From assembly GCA_950022695.1 (NCBI GenBank), contig CATLLN010000003.1, forward strand, positions 102,972 to 166,971: 64,000 nucleotides of DNA, given 5' to 3'. Under the pieces are notes generated by a model. It saw nothing but the letters and a program-made list of their open reading frames with translations. It did no database searches and was not told the origin of the DNA. Both the position numbers and the translations under genes were made by a program. Positions 17,407-26,644 of this stretch are shown here, piece after piece. This DNA is from an uncultured bacterium (GTDB lineage Bacteria > Cyanobacteriota > Vampirovibrionia > Gastranaerophilales > Gastranaerophilaceae). Every line of letters starts with the position of its first letter. Position 1 is the first letter of the stretch.

Positions 17407-17814
17407 CTAACGCATCTGCCTGTCAATAATTTTAGAAGAAACCCAATATACTCTCGGATATTTACCTAATAGTGCATAAATCGCCATATAAAGAGTTAAT
17501 CCAATTATAAACATCTGACCTAACGAGTATTGAAAAAACACAGGTTTTGTAAATTGTAAAGATATAAATGCCACAATATAATTCAAAAACGGCACATAAG
17601 ATAAAATTTTCAGAATCAATTCAAGCCCGTAAGAAATTATAAAAAACATCAATGAAATAAAAATTGATTGAAAAGCATTATATCTTAAGAATCTGGACGG
17701 ATTTTTCTTCCTAATGTAAAGAATTATCATAACAATCATACCGCCCCAACCGGCAGTAACATATGAAAGAAAGGAAACCAATCTATCGAAAATTCCGACA
17801 GAATTATTACGCAT
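17407..17814 (-). CDS. Tic20-like (Ycf60 family) membrane protein
   Basis: 135 residues with four predicted transmembrane helices (about 10-32, 45-65, 72-92 and 95-117). The segment NPSRFLRYNAFQSIFI matches the Tic20 / cyanobacterial Tic20-like signature NxxxxRFxRFNxxQAI, and the end carries GKYPRVYWVSSKIIDRQ like cyanobacterial homologues (GKYPEIPxISEAVYxQ). In plastids Tic20 is an import-channel component; the role of bacterial homologues is unclear. Its ATG overlaps the TPR gene stop (TAATG), so it is translationally coupled to a TPR protein. Similarity rests on recall, not a search. Confidence 0.7.
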   Translation of the reverse strand: MRNNSVGIFDRLVSFLSYVTAGWGGMIVMIILYIRKKNPSRFLRYNAFQSIFISLMFFIISYGLELILKILSYVPFLNYIVAFISLQFTKPVFFQYSLGQMFIIGLTLYMAIYALLGKYPRVYWVSSKIIDRQMR

Positions 17815-18869
17815 TAGACTTCTCCACGAACAGATTTTACGTAATCATCCATAACTTGAGAGTATATCAATCTGTATTCATCATTTTCAGGAGCAATACT
17901 AATTGATGCACGATATGATGAAATTGCCTGTTCAATATCTTTATCAAGATAATGAGCATTTCCTAAAAGCATGTATGTTTCAGGATTATTTGGTTCTACC
18001 TGAAGAGCTTTTCTGTAAAGTTCTACAGCTTCTTTTATGCGCACTAAACTTGAATAAAGGTTAGCCAAAAGTACATACGCGTTTGATTGTTTAGCATCAA
18101 ATTCGATGGCTTTTTTAAACATTTTTATAGCAGCATCAAATTCTTTAAATTCTGTCAATGAAATCGCATAACAAATATAAATTTTATATTTCTCTTCTGT
18201 CATTGATAAAGCTTTTTCATAATAAGCAAATGCCTGCTTTTCATCTTTCATAAGAGTTAAAGCATTTGCAATACAAACTGCAATAAGCTCGTTATCGGGA
18301 TTTAGAACAAAAACCTTTTTAAATAATTTTAAAGCTGTTTCATAGTCAAAAAGTTTGAAACAAACATTACCTAAATCAATTAACGCATTAATGTTTTCAG
18401 GATCGAGTGACAAAGCTTTTTCATAATATGCTTTAGCTTCAACATAATCCTCAATATCTTGATATAAAAGCGCAATTGCATTATAGATTTCAGGGTTAGA
18501 CGAATTTAAATCAATTGCTCTATTATAATAGAACAGAGCTTTTGAGAAGTTCTTCCATTCTGCAAAAACATTACCGATGTTATAGTAAATCAAAAAGTTT
18601 TTCGGATTAACTTCAAGAGCTTTATTATAGTAAGAAAGCGACTTTCTAAAGTCTCTCTCATAAAACCACATTGTTCCCATACCGACAAGTGCCTGAACAT
18701 CATCAGGACAAATTGCAAGTAAACTGTCCAATACCGACATAACTTTATCATAATCTTGCTGCTGCAAATAAAGCTCAGACAGAGCATGATAATTTTCTAT
18801 TACATTAGGCTCTTTCGCCATTTTAACGACAAGTTCGTTAATCTTCTCATTTAAACTCATATTTTCCAT
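17814..18869 (-). CDS. TPR-repeat protein
   Basis: 351 residues made of about nine tetratricopeptide repeats running from residue 15 to 345. Typical 34-residue units show A-x-x-Y-x-x-A and N-P motifs such as SLSYYNKALEVNPKN, EAKAYYEKALSLDPEN and EAVELYRKALQVEPNN. It has no signal peptide or membrane helix, so it is a cytoplasmic scaffold for protein interactions. The downstream gene, overlapping by one base, encodes the Tic20-like membrane protein; the pair may form a membrane-associated complex. No catalytic domain. Confidence 0.85.
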   Translation of the reverse strand: MENMSLNEKINELVVKMAKEPNVIENYHALSELYLQQQDYDKVMSVLDSLLAICPDDVQALVGMGTMWFYERDFRKSLSYYNKALEVNPKNFLIYYNIGNVFAEWKNFSKALFYYNRAIDLNSSNPEIYNAIALLYQDIEDYVEAKAYYEKALSLDPENINALIDLGNVCFKLFDYETALKLFKKVFVLNPDNELIAVCIANALTLMKDEKQAFAYYEKALSMTEEKYKIYICYAISLTEFKEFDAAIKMFKKAIEFDAKQSNAYVLLANLYSSLVRIKEAVELYRKALQVEPNNPETYMLLGNAHYLDKDIEQAISSYRASISIAPENDEYRLIYSQVMDDYVKSVRGEV

Positions 18870-18917
18870 GCTTTTATTGTAACTTATAATTCGGAATTTG
18901 TAAATTCGTTAATAATT

Positions 18918-18952
18918 TAAAACAGAAAGGCTCGCGGAGAATTCCGCGAGCC
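18918..18952 (-). terminator. Terminator of the 196-residue protein gene
   Basis: Perfect 10-bp GC-rich stem GGCTCGCGGA / TCCGCGAGCC with GAAT-type loop and a TTTCTGTTTT tail on the minus strand. Confidence 0.85.
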
Positions 18953-18978
18953 CTGATTGATGATATCTTTTATTATTC

Positions 18979-19569
18979 TTAACCTTGCCCTGTGTAGTTT
19001 GGAGCCAAGTTTTTCGCATCTGATGATTCCATTTTCTTGCAAGCTTCGTAATCTTGTTGTGCGATTTGGATTTGAGATTCGAGTGAGTCTTTTTCTGTTT
19101 GAAGTGAATCTTCTTCCATTTTTAATGGCTCTAATAATGCATCGTTTAAATTTTCGTATTTTTCTTCGATTTGCTGCTTCATTTGAGTCATCAGCAATTC
19201 GTTGTTTGCTTTCATTTGTGTTTGTGCATTTTGGAATGCCCCATATACAGCTCTATCGTCATCAGTCATACCAGCAGTATTAAACTGCATACCACTTTGC
19301 ATTTGCATAAATTTATTTTGGTCAATGTTCATGCCGCCTTGTTTTAAGAAGTTAAAGATTGCACCACCCATAGAAGCATTTGCCATTGTCCCCATTGCTT
19401 GAAGACCGTTCAACTCAGCTTTTTTCTGAGTTTCAAGCATTTTTGAAACAGTTTCAATCTGGCGTGTCGCCCGTCTCATTCTAGACTGGACGCGCATCAT
19501 TCGAGCTTGGAGATCTCTGACCCTCCTGCCCGCAGCCATTTTTCCGAATGCGCCTAATAAGAAACCCAT
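18979..19569 (-). CDS. Hypothetical coiled-coil protein
   Basis: 196 residues. A short hydrophobic start (MGFLLGAFGKMAAG) is followed by a highly basic helix (residues 15-45, many Arg), a Gly/Met/Asn-rich middle (about 60-105) and an acidic coiled coil (about 115-185) full of Glu, Gln and Leu. The Gln/Met-rich helical make-up is like small secretion-system or filament proteins. I recognise no family. It is monocistronic with a strong terminator. It could be related in style to the 700-residue protein at 9037. Confidence 0.6.
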   Translation of the reverse strand: MGFLLGAFGKMAAGRRVRDLQARMMRVQSRMRRATRQIETVSKMLETQKKAELNGLQAMGTMANASMGGAIFNFLKQGGMNIDQNKFMQMQSGMQFNTAGMTDDDRAVYGAFQNAQTQMKANNELLMTQMKQQIEEKYENLNDALLEPLKMEEDSLQTEKDSLESQIQIAQQDYEACKKMESSDAKNLAPNYTGQG

Positions 19570-19805
19570 TTTTCTAAAATCCTTGTGTTAGTGTCCTCGT
19601 ATTTATATAAAGTATTTGTTTATTTGATAATTGCTTTTTTAAGTAAATCATGTTAAGTTATGTTACAAAATCTGCAAAGTCTTTATATACTAATTTATAT
19701 AAATATGTATATAATCAAGTATTTACGCTAATTTCGGCAGTTGAAAAATTTTGATGTTTTTTGTATCATCAAATAAGATTTTTGTAACAAAACACAGGAT
19801 ATATC

Positions 19806-20849
19806 ATGCTTAAAAAGCTTTTTAACCCGAAAATTCTAATTTTTACCATACTAATAATAATACTTTTATTATTGCTTCCTAAATTACTGGGACTGTTAAT
19901 GATATTATTTGCATCGTTTGTACTTGCGGCAGCTCTTAATCCGTTTGTAAATAAACTTCAAAAATATATCAAAAATCGCTCAGCGGCATCATCTATTGTT
20001 GTTTTAACATCAATTACAGCATTATTTGCACTTATTTTGCCAATAATTGTTATGTGTTACAAGGAAATCGAATTATTTATATCTATTATGCCGCAAAAAG
20101 CAGCTAATCTTTATAACTTTATTACACATACAAAACTTTACGGAAAAACAATATCTGAGATGATTCCATTTGAAAATCTCGCAAACGCATCAACTAATAT
20201 TGCACAAAATGTTTTTAATCAATCTATTAATATTACTATGGCAGCAGCGCAAACAGTATTCATTACACTAGCGTTAACAATGTTTATATATTACATATTA
20301 GTGGATAAAAAATATTTACGAAATAAATTTTTAGAATTTTTCCCGCCAAATTTAAAAGAAAAAGCAGGTTCTATATTATATAACATAACTTCAAAAGTTG
20401 GGAATTATGTCAGAGCTCAGGTTCTGTCAATGATAACCGTTGGCGTTATGGTTACAATTGAAGTTGCGATTTTGGGAATTGAATATCCTGTACTTTTAGG
20501 CTTGATTGCCGGTATTTGCGATATTATTCCAATACTTGGACCAACAATTGCTATAGCAGTAATCGTTGCAATTGCATTCCCGCTCGGATGGGTAAAAATT
20601 GTACTTGCAATTATATTATTCCTTGCAATACAACAAATTTCAAATTATATGATACGCCCATTCTTATTTGGAAAATTCATGCAATTACACCCTATAAACA
20701 TTATGGTAGCATTATTTGTAGCTGAAGAATTTTTAGGTGTATGGGGCGTAATACTTTCTCCTGCAATTGCAGCAACTATTTGTGTATTGATTGATGAATT
20801 GTATCTTACACCTATCAACGAAAAAGAAACAGGAACAAATATTGAGTAA
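19806..20849 (+). CDS. AI-2E family transporter (UPF0118)
   Basis: 347-residue integral membrane protein of the PerM/YdiK/TqsA family, often annotated as autoinducer-2 exporter although members have varied roles, including cation/proton antiport. About eight helices: two at 10-45, one at 60-90, then after a soluble 95-150 segment more at 150-175 and 205-330. The conserved core GICDIIPILGPTIA near 240 and the RPFLFGK segment near 280 are diagnostic. SD AGGA precedes the ATG. The radical SAM gene begins within its last eight bases. Confidence 0.88.
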   Translation: MLKKLFNPKILIFTILIIILLLLLPKLLGLLMILFASFVLAAALNPFVNKLQKYIKNRSAASSIVVLTSITALFALILPIIVMCYKEIELFISIMPQKAANLYNFITHTKLYGKTISEMIPFENLANASTNIAQNVFNQSINITMAAAQTVFITLALTMFIYYILVDKKYLRNKFLEFFPPNLKEKAGSILYNITSKVGNYVRAQVLSMITVGVMVTIEVAILGIEYPVLLGLIAGICDIIPILGPTIAIAVIVAIAFPLGWVKIVLAIILFLAIQQISNYMIRPFLFGKFMQLHPINIMVALFVAEEFLGVWGVILSPAIAATICVLIDELYLTPINEKETGTNIE

Positions 20850-22428
20850 CGAAAGAATTGAAACATATTTATATAACAGACAAATAAAAAAAGACTGTGA
20901 TTTTAATATGTGGTTCTTTTTTCCCGGACCTGAATCTTTTGCAATGTCATCTTTAGGATATTTATGGCTATACAGGGCTTTAGATTTAACAGAAGACATT
21001 GATATTGAAAGAATTTACTCAGATACAAAAACTACCCGCCTAATGCGTGATAGAATCAATGTCATTGGCTCATCATTCACTTTTGATATGGACTTTTTAC
21101 ATATTTTAAAATTTCTTGAATGGAATAAATACGAGTTTAAAGCTAAAGACAGAAAAGACTCGGAGCCGTTAATTTTTGCAGGCGGACCTGTTGTTACTGC
21201 AAACCCTGAACCATACAAAGAAATATTTGATTTTTTTATCATTGGCGATGGCGAAGAGGTAAACATAGAAGTCGTAAATACCTGCAAAATTATGAAAGAT
21301 AAACAAAAATCTGAAATACTAAAAGAATTATCAAAGCTTGAAGGGGTTTACGTTCCGTCATTAGGACAGAGTTCAGTAAAAAAACTGACCAAAAAACTTA
21401 CTGAATGCATTTACACACCAATCCTCAGCGATAAAGCATTTTTCCCTGAAACATTTATTTTGGAAGTAGAAAGAGGATGTGCAAACAGATGTGGATTTTG
21501 CCTTGCTTCATACATGAATCTGCCAATCCGTTTTGTTGAATACGAAGAAATAATTGAATCAATTGAACTCGGGTTAAAACATACAAATAAAATTGCACTT
21601 CTTGGCGCTCAAATTACCGCGCATCCGCGATTTAAAGATATATGTAAATACATCGAAAACAAAATTGATAATGGCGAAAATATTGAAATGAGCGTATCAT
21701 CATTACGTGTCGATTCTTTTATACCTGAGATTGTAAACACATTAACAAAAGCCGGACAAAAGAATCTAACTCTTGCAATTGAAGCTGGAAGCGAAAGACT
21801 TCGCAGAGTTATAAATAAAAACCTTACTGAAGAACAAATTTTTACTGCAGTAAAAACTGCAAAAGATTGCGGGCTAAAAGGATTAAAATTTTATGGAATG
21901 ATTGGACTTCCAACTGAAACCCAAGAAGATATAGAAGAAATCGTAAATCTTTCAAAAAAACTTAAAGAAAATTTCAAAGAGTTTGATTTTTCATTCGGGT
22001 TTTCGACATTTGTTCCAAAAGCAAACACCCCGTTCCAATGGTTTGGCAGGGAAGATGAGAAATCACTTGAACAAAAAACAAATTATCTAAAAAAAGAATT
22101 ACATAAACTAGGGATACAAATTAGCGTATCTAGTGCTAAATGGGACTATTATCAGGCACTGCTTTCACGCGGCGACAGTAATTTAACAGATTATTTAATT
22201 GAAGTATATAAACAGGGCGGAAAGCTCGGTGCATTCAAAAAAGCCGCAAAAAATCTTGGTATAAACACAGATTATTACGCTATAGAAAATTATTCGTACG
22301 ACAAAAAACTTCCGTGGGATTTTATTCAAATCCGTCCGGGAAAAGAGTTTTTAACATCAGAATGTATAAACCTTACAGGGGTACATAATCCGAGTAAACC
22401 AAACTTGCCCACTCATCAAAATAACTAA
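20842..22428 (+). CDS. Radical SAM protein with B12-binding-like N-terminal domain
   Basis: Radical SAM enzyme of about 528 residues. Cluster motif CANRCGFC (CxxxCxxC) lies near residue 215. The N-terminal 200 residues resemble the cobalamin-binding-like domain of TIGR03960-type proteins (FAGGPVVTANPEP, IGDGEE). The TTG at 20842 is chosen, with AGGA upstream; a longer frame from 20791 would only read through the end of the transporter gene. The reaction is unknown; related proteins lie near tRNA and ribosome-modification genes. It overlaps the phosphatase gene on the other strand by 56 bases at its 3' end. Confidence 0.8.
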   Translation: MSNERIETYLYNRQIKKDCDFNMWFFFPGPESFAMSSLGYLWLYRALDLTEDIDIERIYSDTKTTRLMRDRINVIGSSFTFDMDFLHILKFLEWNKYEFKAKDRKDSEPLIFAGGPVVTANPEPYKEIFDFFIIGDGEEVNIEVVNTCKIMKDKQKSEILKELSKLEGVYVPSLGQSSVKKLTKKLTECIYTPILSDKAFFPETFILEVERGCANRCGFCLASYMNLPIRFVEYEEIIESIELGLKHTNKIALLGAQITAHPRFKDICKYIENKIDNGENIEMSVSSLRVDSFIPEIVNTLTKAGQKNLTLAIEAGSERLRRVINKNLTEEQIFTAVKTAKDCGLKGLKFYGMIGLPTETQEDIEEIVNLSKKLKENFKEFDFSFGFSTFVPKANTPFQWFGREDEKSLEQKTNYLKKELHKLGIQISVSSAKWDYYQALLSRGDSNLTDYLIEVYKQGGKLGAFKKAAKNLGINTDYYAIENYSYDKKLPWDFIQIRPGKEFLTSECINLTGVHNPSKPNLPTHQNN

Positions 22429-22996
22429 TTTGAGTTGCGCTTCCTGTTCTGATAAATATTTTTGGCAATTTATCAGCAGGAATTTCAAGTGCCGCACAAA
22501 TTGCAGCCTGAATAACTTCAGGATGTGTAACAATAATAATTCTATTGCCGATATTTTTAGCAACAAGTTCATCTATAACTTTTTTAACACGTGAAATGAA
22601 TTCTACAGAACTTTCAGCTTCTGCAACAGTTGTCCTATCCGGTTCTGTTAAAATTTTTGTAAATCCATCAGGATATTTTTCCATAATCTGAGTATATGTC
22701 ATCCCATTCCACTTACCACAGGCTCTGGTTTTCAGTTCATCAACAACCTCGTATTCCTGCTTAAATAATTTTGCAATCATCATTGCTGATTGAATAGTAC
22801 GAATAGAAGGAGATGTATAAATTACATCATTTTTTACCCCGCGGGCTTTAAAATATTTAGTTAAAGCTTCAACTTCTTCAACACCAAGTTCAGACAGCGG
22901 CGGATAATTTTCTGCATCAGAAAATCTGCCTTCTTCTGAATATATCGTTGCACCGTGGCAAACAAAAGTTATTTTACATTTTCTGTGGAAATACAT
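22373..22996 (-). CDS. Histidine phosphatase (phosphoglycerate mutase-like) with altered RHG motif
   Basis: 207 residues of the histidine phosphatase superfamily. The usual RHG(E) catalytic motif reads VCHGAT at residues 12-17: the phosphohistidine His14 is kept but the phosphate-binding Arg is Cys. Other features remain: SxxxRTxQSA (residues 65-71), the ACGKWNGMT acid loop, and the second His in THPEVI. Activity may thus be weak or altered. It is convergent with and overlaps the radical SAM gene by 56 bases. Substrate unknown; cobalamin or sugar phosphates are possibilities. Confidence 0.78.
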   Translation of the reverse strand: MYFHRKCKITFVCHGATIYSEEGRFSDAENYPPLSELGVEEVEALTKYFKARGVKNDVIYTSPSIRTIQSAMMIAKLFKQEYEVVDELKTRACGKWNGMTYTQIMEKYPDGFTKILTEPDRTTVAEAESSVEFISRVKKVIDELVAKNIGNRIIIVTHPEVIQAAICAALEIPADKLPKIFIRTGSATQISYFDEWASLVYSDYVPL

Positions 22997-23065
22997 AACA
23001 CCGCCTTTTTAATATTATAGCATACTTTTTGTTTTTGCGGTAGTATAAAAGAAAAGGAGAAACTC

Positions 23066-23563
23066 ATGAAGGGAAAAGCTTTTAAATTCGGAGATGACAT
23101 TTCAACAGACCACATCGCACCTGGAAGATTATATCACTTACGTTCTAACCTTCCGGAATTTGCAAAACACGTATTGGAAGATGCGGATGAAACTTTTGCA
23201 TCCCGCATGAAAAAAGGTGATTTTGTTGTTGCCGGTTCTAATTTCGGTTTAGGTTCTTCTCGAGAACATGCTCCTTTAATTATGAAAATAGCAGGAGTAG
23301 GAGCAGTTTTAGCAAAATCTTTTGCCAGAATTTTCTACCGAAACGCTATTAATATCGGACTTTTAGCAATTGAATGCGATACAGATTCAATTGATGACGG
23401 TGATGAACTTGAACTGGATATCGAAAAAGGTGTAATTACAAACCTTACAAACGGCTCTATAATCCAAATAGAACCGCTTCCGCCAGTAATGATTAAACTA
23501 TTGGAAGATGGTGGGCTCGTTGAACATATTAAAAAAAACGGTGATTTTAAACTTACTGACTAG
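23066..23563 (+). CDS. leuD: 3-isopropylmalate dehydratase small subunit
   Basis: 165 residues, small (swivel) subunit of isopropylmalate isomerase in leucine synthesis. It is the short, archaeal/clostridial-like LeuD type. FGDDISTDHIAPGR is at 8-21, followed by the GSNFGLGSSREHAP loop and AKSFARIFYRNAIN. The leuC partner is not in this window. SD AAAGGAG is next to the ATG and a TATAAA-like -10 lies close upstream. Could also belong to a homoaconitase-type enzyme; leucine synthesis is the default. Confidence 0.88.
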   Translation: MKGKAFKFGDDISTDHIAPGRLYHLRSNLPEFAKHVLEDADETFASRMKKGDFVVAGSNFGLGSSREHAPLIMKIAGVGAVLAKSFARIFYRNAINIGLLAIECDTDSIDDGDELELDIEKGVITNLTNGSIIQIEPLPPVMIKLLEDGGLVEHIKKNGDFKLTD

Positions 23564-23667
23564 TTGAAAAATATTTACTTTTATCCGTAAAATCTTAATA
23601 TATTGAGTTTTACAAAAAAATATTATATCCTAGAAAAGAATATATTATACTAATAAGGGGAGAAAAC

Positions 23668-24960
23668 ATGAATATTCAAGAACGCATGGATAGCATTAAC
23701 GACGTAATCAAAAATATAGCAGAATTTATTCAAAATAATGATGATATTAAACAGGACTTTAATGAATACCTGCAAACAATCGGTGCAACAACCCCAAACG
23801 GTGTACCACTTCAAACTGCGTGTTTTAGTTATATTTTAGAACGAAATCTTGGTGAAGATTTAAAAAGTATCCCACAGCTTTATCTTGAAAACACAAAAGG
23901 ACTCGATAAAGATACAAAAAATATCGTAGAAGCTATTGATGAATCAATTTCATCAGTTTTTGAAATTAAAAAAGTCACAAAAACAGGCTTTGAATTACTA
24001 AATATAGTTAATGAACGCAAATATATGATTACATCACTAATGAAAATGACAGCATTCCGCGGTCTTGGCTCAGGTGATTATATTATTGCACGAATTGTTG
24101 ATATAAATGGAGATTATTATCTTCTTGAAATTTCAGGCGTGCTTCCTGCCACAAGAAAAGATGATGCTTACCGTTTTGCAGTTGCAAAAATCATCCAGAA
24201 TCCGGAGCTTGTATACCTTGACAACCCTGAAAAACAAAAAGAAATCGAAGAAGATGTTGCCGAAATCAACAAAAAATTTCTTGAATTCTTTGGCACAAAT
24301 GAAATTATCACAACAAACAAGTTCGCAGATGATTTGATTGGAATCTTTAATGATTACGCAGAAGAAGGTACTAAAGCAGAATATAAAGAACTTATCGCAG
24401 AACCGGAAGAATATCAGTTCTTTAACGTAAGCGAATTCAACAATTCTTACGATAACTTCCTTGAAAATTCTCTTGGCGGATTTTCTTCACACAAAGAAAC
24501 TTATGATGTTGGTATTATTTATGATGAGGAATTAGGTTTATACGCTATTCCTTTCTACGGTACATTTAACAAAATCTTTGAAGTTAAAGATTATACAAAA
24601 GTTACAAACTACGATGCTTGTATTAAATATTTCCTTCAAAACGACAAGTATTCCGCAAACCTTATCCGTATGGTTGCAAATAAACACAAAAACTTTATGG
24701 AAATCGTTAACGCTGTACTTGCAAAAAATTATACTCTTGAAGAATTATTGAAAAAATACAAACGCAGATACGTAAATAACAAAATTATATCTTCAACAAC
24801 AGTACTTTATCGTTCTAATGCATTTTCAAGAACACTTGGTATAATTGAAGATAACGAAAACAAACCTGAAATTGACACTACACAAAAAATCGGCAGAAAT
24901 GACCCTTGTCCTTGCGGCAGTGGTAAAAAATACAAAAAATGCTGTGGCACTGCCGTATAA
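23668..24960 (+). CDS. SEC-C motif protein
   Basis: 430 residues with no recognised catalytic domain, ending in a SEC-C zinc motif ([18 protein letters not shown], about 410-427), which is the C-terminal metal-binding tail of SecA and of many ribosome- or SecB-interacting proteins. The middle (about 90-200) has a predicted beta-rich part and the end is helical. SD GGGGAG precedes the ATG. It is followed after 10 bases by recN and likely co-transcribed. Role unknown; the motif suggests an interaction with SecB or the ribosome. Confidence 0.8.
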   Translation: MNIQERMDSINDVIKNIAEFIQNNDDIKQDFNEYLQTIGATTPNGVPLQTACFSYILERNLGEDLKSIPQLYLENTKGLDKDTKNIVEAIDESISSVFEIKKVTKTGFELLNIVNERKYMITSLMKMTAFRGLGSGDYIIARIVDINGDYYLLEISGVLPATRKDDAYRFAVAKIIQNPELVYLDNPEKQKEIEEDVAEINKKFLEFFGTNEIITTNKFADDLIGIFNDYAEEGTKAEYKELIAEPEEYQFFNVSEFNNSYDNFLENSLGGFSSHKETYDVGIIYDEELGLYAIPFYGTFNKIFEVKDYTKVTNYDACIKYFLQNDKYSANLIRMVANKHKNFMEIVNAVLAKNYTLEELLKKYKRRYVNNKIISSTTVLYRSNAFSRTLGIIEDNENKPEIDTTQKIGRNDPCPCGSGKKYKKCCGTAV

Positions 24961-24970
24961 TTAAAATCAT

Positions 24971-26623
24971 ATGATTAAACAGATAAAACTAAAAAATTAT
25001 ATATTAATAGATGAATTATGCGCTAATTTTGATAACCGGCTAAACATAATTACCGGTGAAACCGGCGCAGGGAAAAGTATTATCTTAAATGCAATTGATT
25101 TAGTTTTTTCTTCACGTGTTTCAAAAGACGTTATAAAAACGGGCTGTGATAAAGCTGTTATTGAAATAACTCTTGAAAACACAAAACATGACCTGTCAAA
25201 ACTGTTTGACAAAAACGGTATAGACAACTGGGGCAGTGAAATTATCATAACCAAAGAAATCACACAAAACGCTGTTCGTTCAAGAATAAACGGTACTCTT
25301 GTAAATCAAGAGCTTCTAAAAAATCTTCGAACTCTTTTTGTTGATATTCACTCCCAGCACCAGACATATACATTTTTACAGCCACAATATCATATAAATC
25401 TTCTGGATTCTTACGGCAAAGACGATTACGGGCAAATTCTTGAAACCTATAGGGGTAAATACGAAAAGTATTTAGAGTTAAATTCACTTCTTGATAATGC
25501 CAAAAACAGCGCCAACGCAACAGAATCTCAAATCGAATTTTTAAAATTCCAGATAAATGAAATTGCAGAAGCAAATATTCAGTGTGTAAACGAAGACGAA
25601 GAACTGACACAAGAACTTGAAGTTCTTGAAAATGCCGAAAAATTAAAAGAATTAACAGGAAGTTCATACTGGGCAATAAACGGTGATGACGGTTCGATTT
25701 TAGAAGCCCTTGCAAAAATTAAAATTAATATTTCAAAAGCTGCAGATTATGATAACAAACTGGAAGATATTTCGGCTCAGTTTTTGGATGTTATAGAAAA
25801 CCTTAAAGATGTATCTTCATCACTTCGAGATTACAGTCAAAACCTTGATAATGATACACAAAGACTTGATGAAATTCAGGAAAGACTATTCATCTTTGAT
25901 AAGCTTAAACGAAAATACGGCGGGACATTAGAATCCGTGTTGAAAAATTTTGATGATTTCAATAACGAACTTTCCACAATTGAATTTTCGACCCAAAATG
26001 TTGAAAAACTTGAACAGGAAATAAAAAATATTAAACAGGAACTTCAAAACCTCGGCACAGAAATCAGCGAACACCGAACAAATTACGCACAGGTACTATC
26101 AGTACTAATTCAAGATAAACTTGCAGTTTTAGAGCTTCCAAAAGCCCGTTTTGAAATAAAAATCACCCCAAAAGATATTTCACCTAACGGAATTGATAAC
26201 GTGGAATTTATGATATCAACAAACGTATCAGAGGATTTAAAACCGCTTGCAAAAGTCGCATCAGGCGGTGAGATTTCTCGTGTAATGCTTGCTATTAAAT
26301 CAATTTTCGCGCAAAACGATGATATTGATACCGTAATTTTTGATGAAATTGACACAGGAATTTCCGGCAAAGCCACACAATCTGTTGCCGATGAAATGGT
26401 TGAATTAAGTAAATCTCACCAGATTATTGTAATTACCCACCAGGCAATTATAGCTTCAAAATCAAACAAACATTTCTATGTAAGAAAATCTCAGGAAGAC
26501 CAGACAAAAGTTGAAGTTTACGTACTTACAGGCGATAATAAAATTAAGGCAATAGCCGAGCTTGCCGGCGGTACAATTAATGAACAATCTATAGAATTTG
26601 CAAAATCACTTTTAGAAATTTAA
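24971..26623 (+). CDS. recN: DNA repair protein RecN
   Basis: SMC-like ATPase for double-strand break repair, 550 residues as usual. Walker A GETGAGKS lies at residues 29-36. A coiled coil (about 150-370) with a central hinge follows. The ABC signature is KVASGGEISRVMLA (about 419-432), Walker B TVIFDEIDTGISG (about 455-467), and ITHQAII is the switch His. Ten bases separate it from the SEC-C gene and 21 from the next gene, so it belongs to one unit. Confidence 0.95.
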   Translation: MIKQIKLKNYILIDELCANFDNRLNIITGETGAGKSIILNAIDLVFSSRVSKDVIKTGCDKAVIEITLENTKHDLSKLFDKNGIDNWGSEIIITKEITQNAVRSRINGTLVNQELLKNLRTLFVDIHSQHQTYTFLQPQYHINLLDSYGKDDYGQILETYRGKYEKYLELNSLLDNAKNSANATESQIEFLKFQINEIAEANIQCVNEDEELTQELEVLENAEKLKELTGSSYWAINGDDGSILEALAKIKINISKAADYDNKLEDISAQFLDVIENLKDVSSSLRDYSQNLDNDTQRLDEIQERLFIFDKLKRKYGGTLESVLKNFDDFNNELSTIEFSTQNVEKLEQEIKNIKQELQNLGTEISEHRTNYAQVLSVLIQDKLAVLELPKARFEIKITPKDISPNGIDNVEFMISTNVSEDLKPLAKVASGGEISRVMLAIKSIFAQNDDIDTVIFDEIDTGISGKATQSVADEMVELSKSHQIIVITHQAIIASKSNKHFYVRKSQEDQTKVEVYVLTGDNKIKAIAELAGGTINEQSIEFAKSLLEI

Positions 26624-26644
26624 TTAAGAAAGAAAGGAGTATAT

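Noticed and set aside
20791..20842. Longer start of the radical SAM gene
   Set aside because: That part only reads through the end of the transporter gene; TTG 20842 has an SD.
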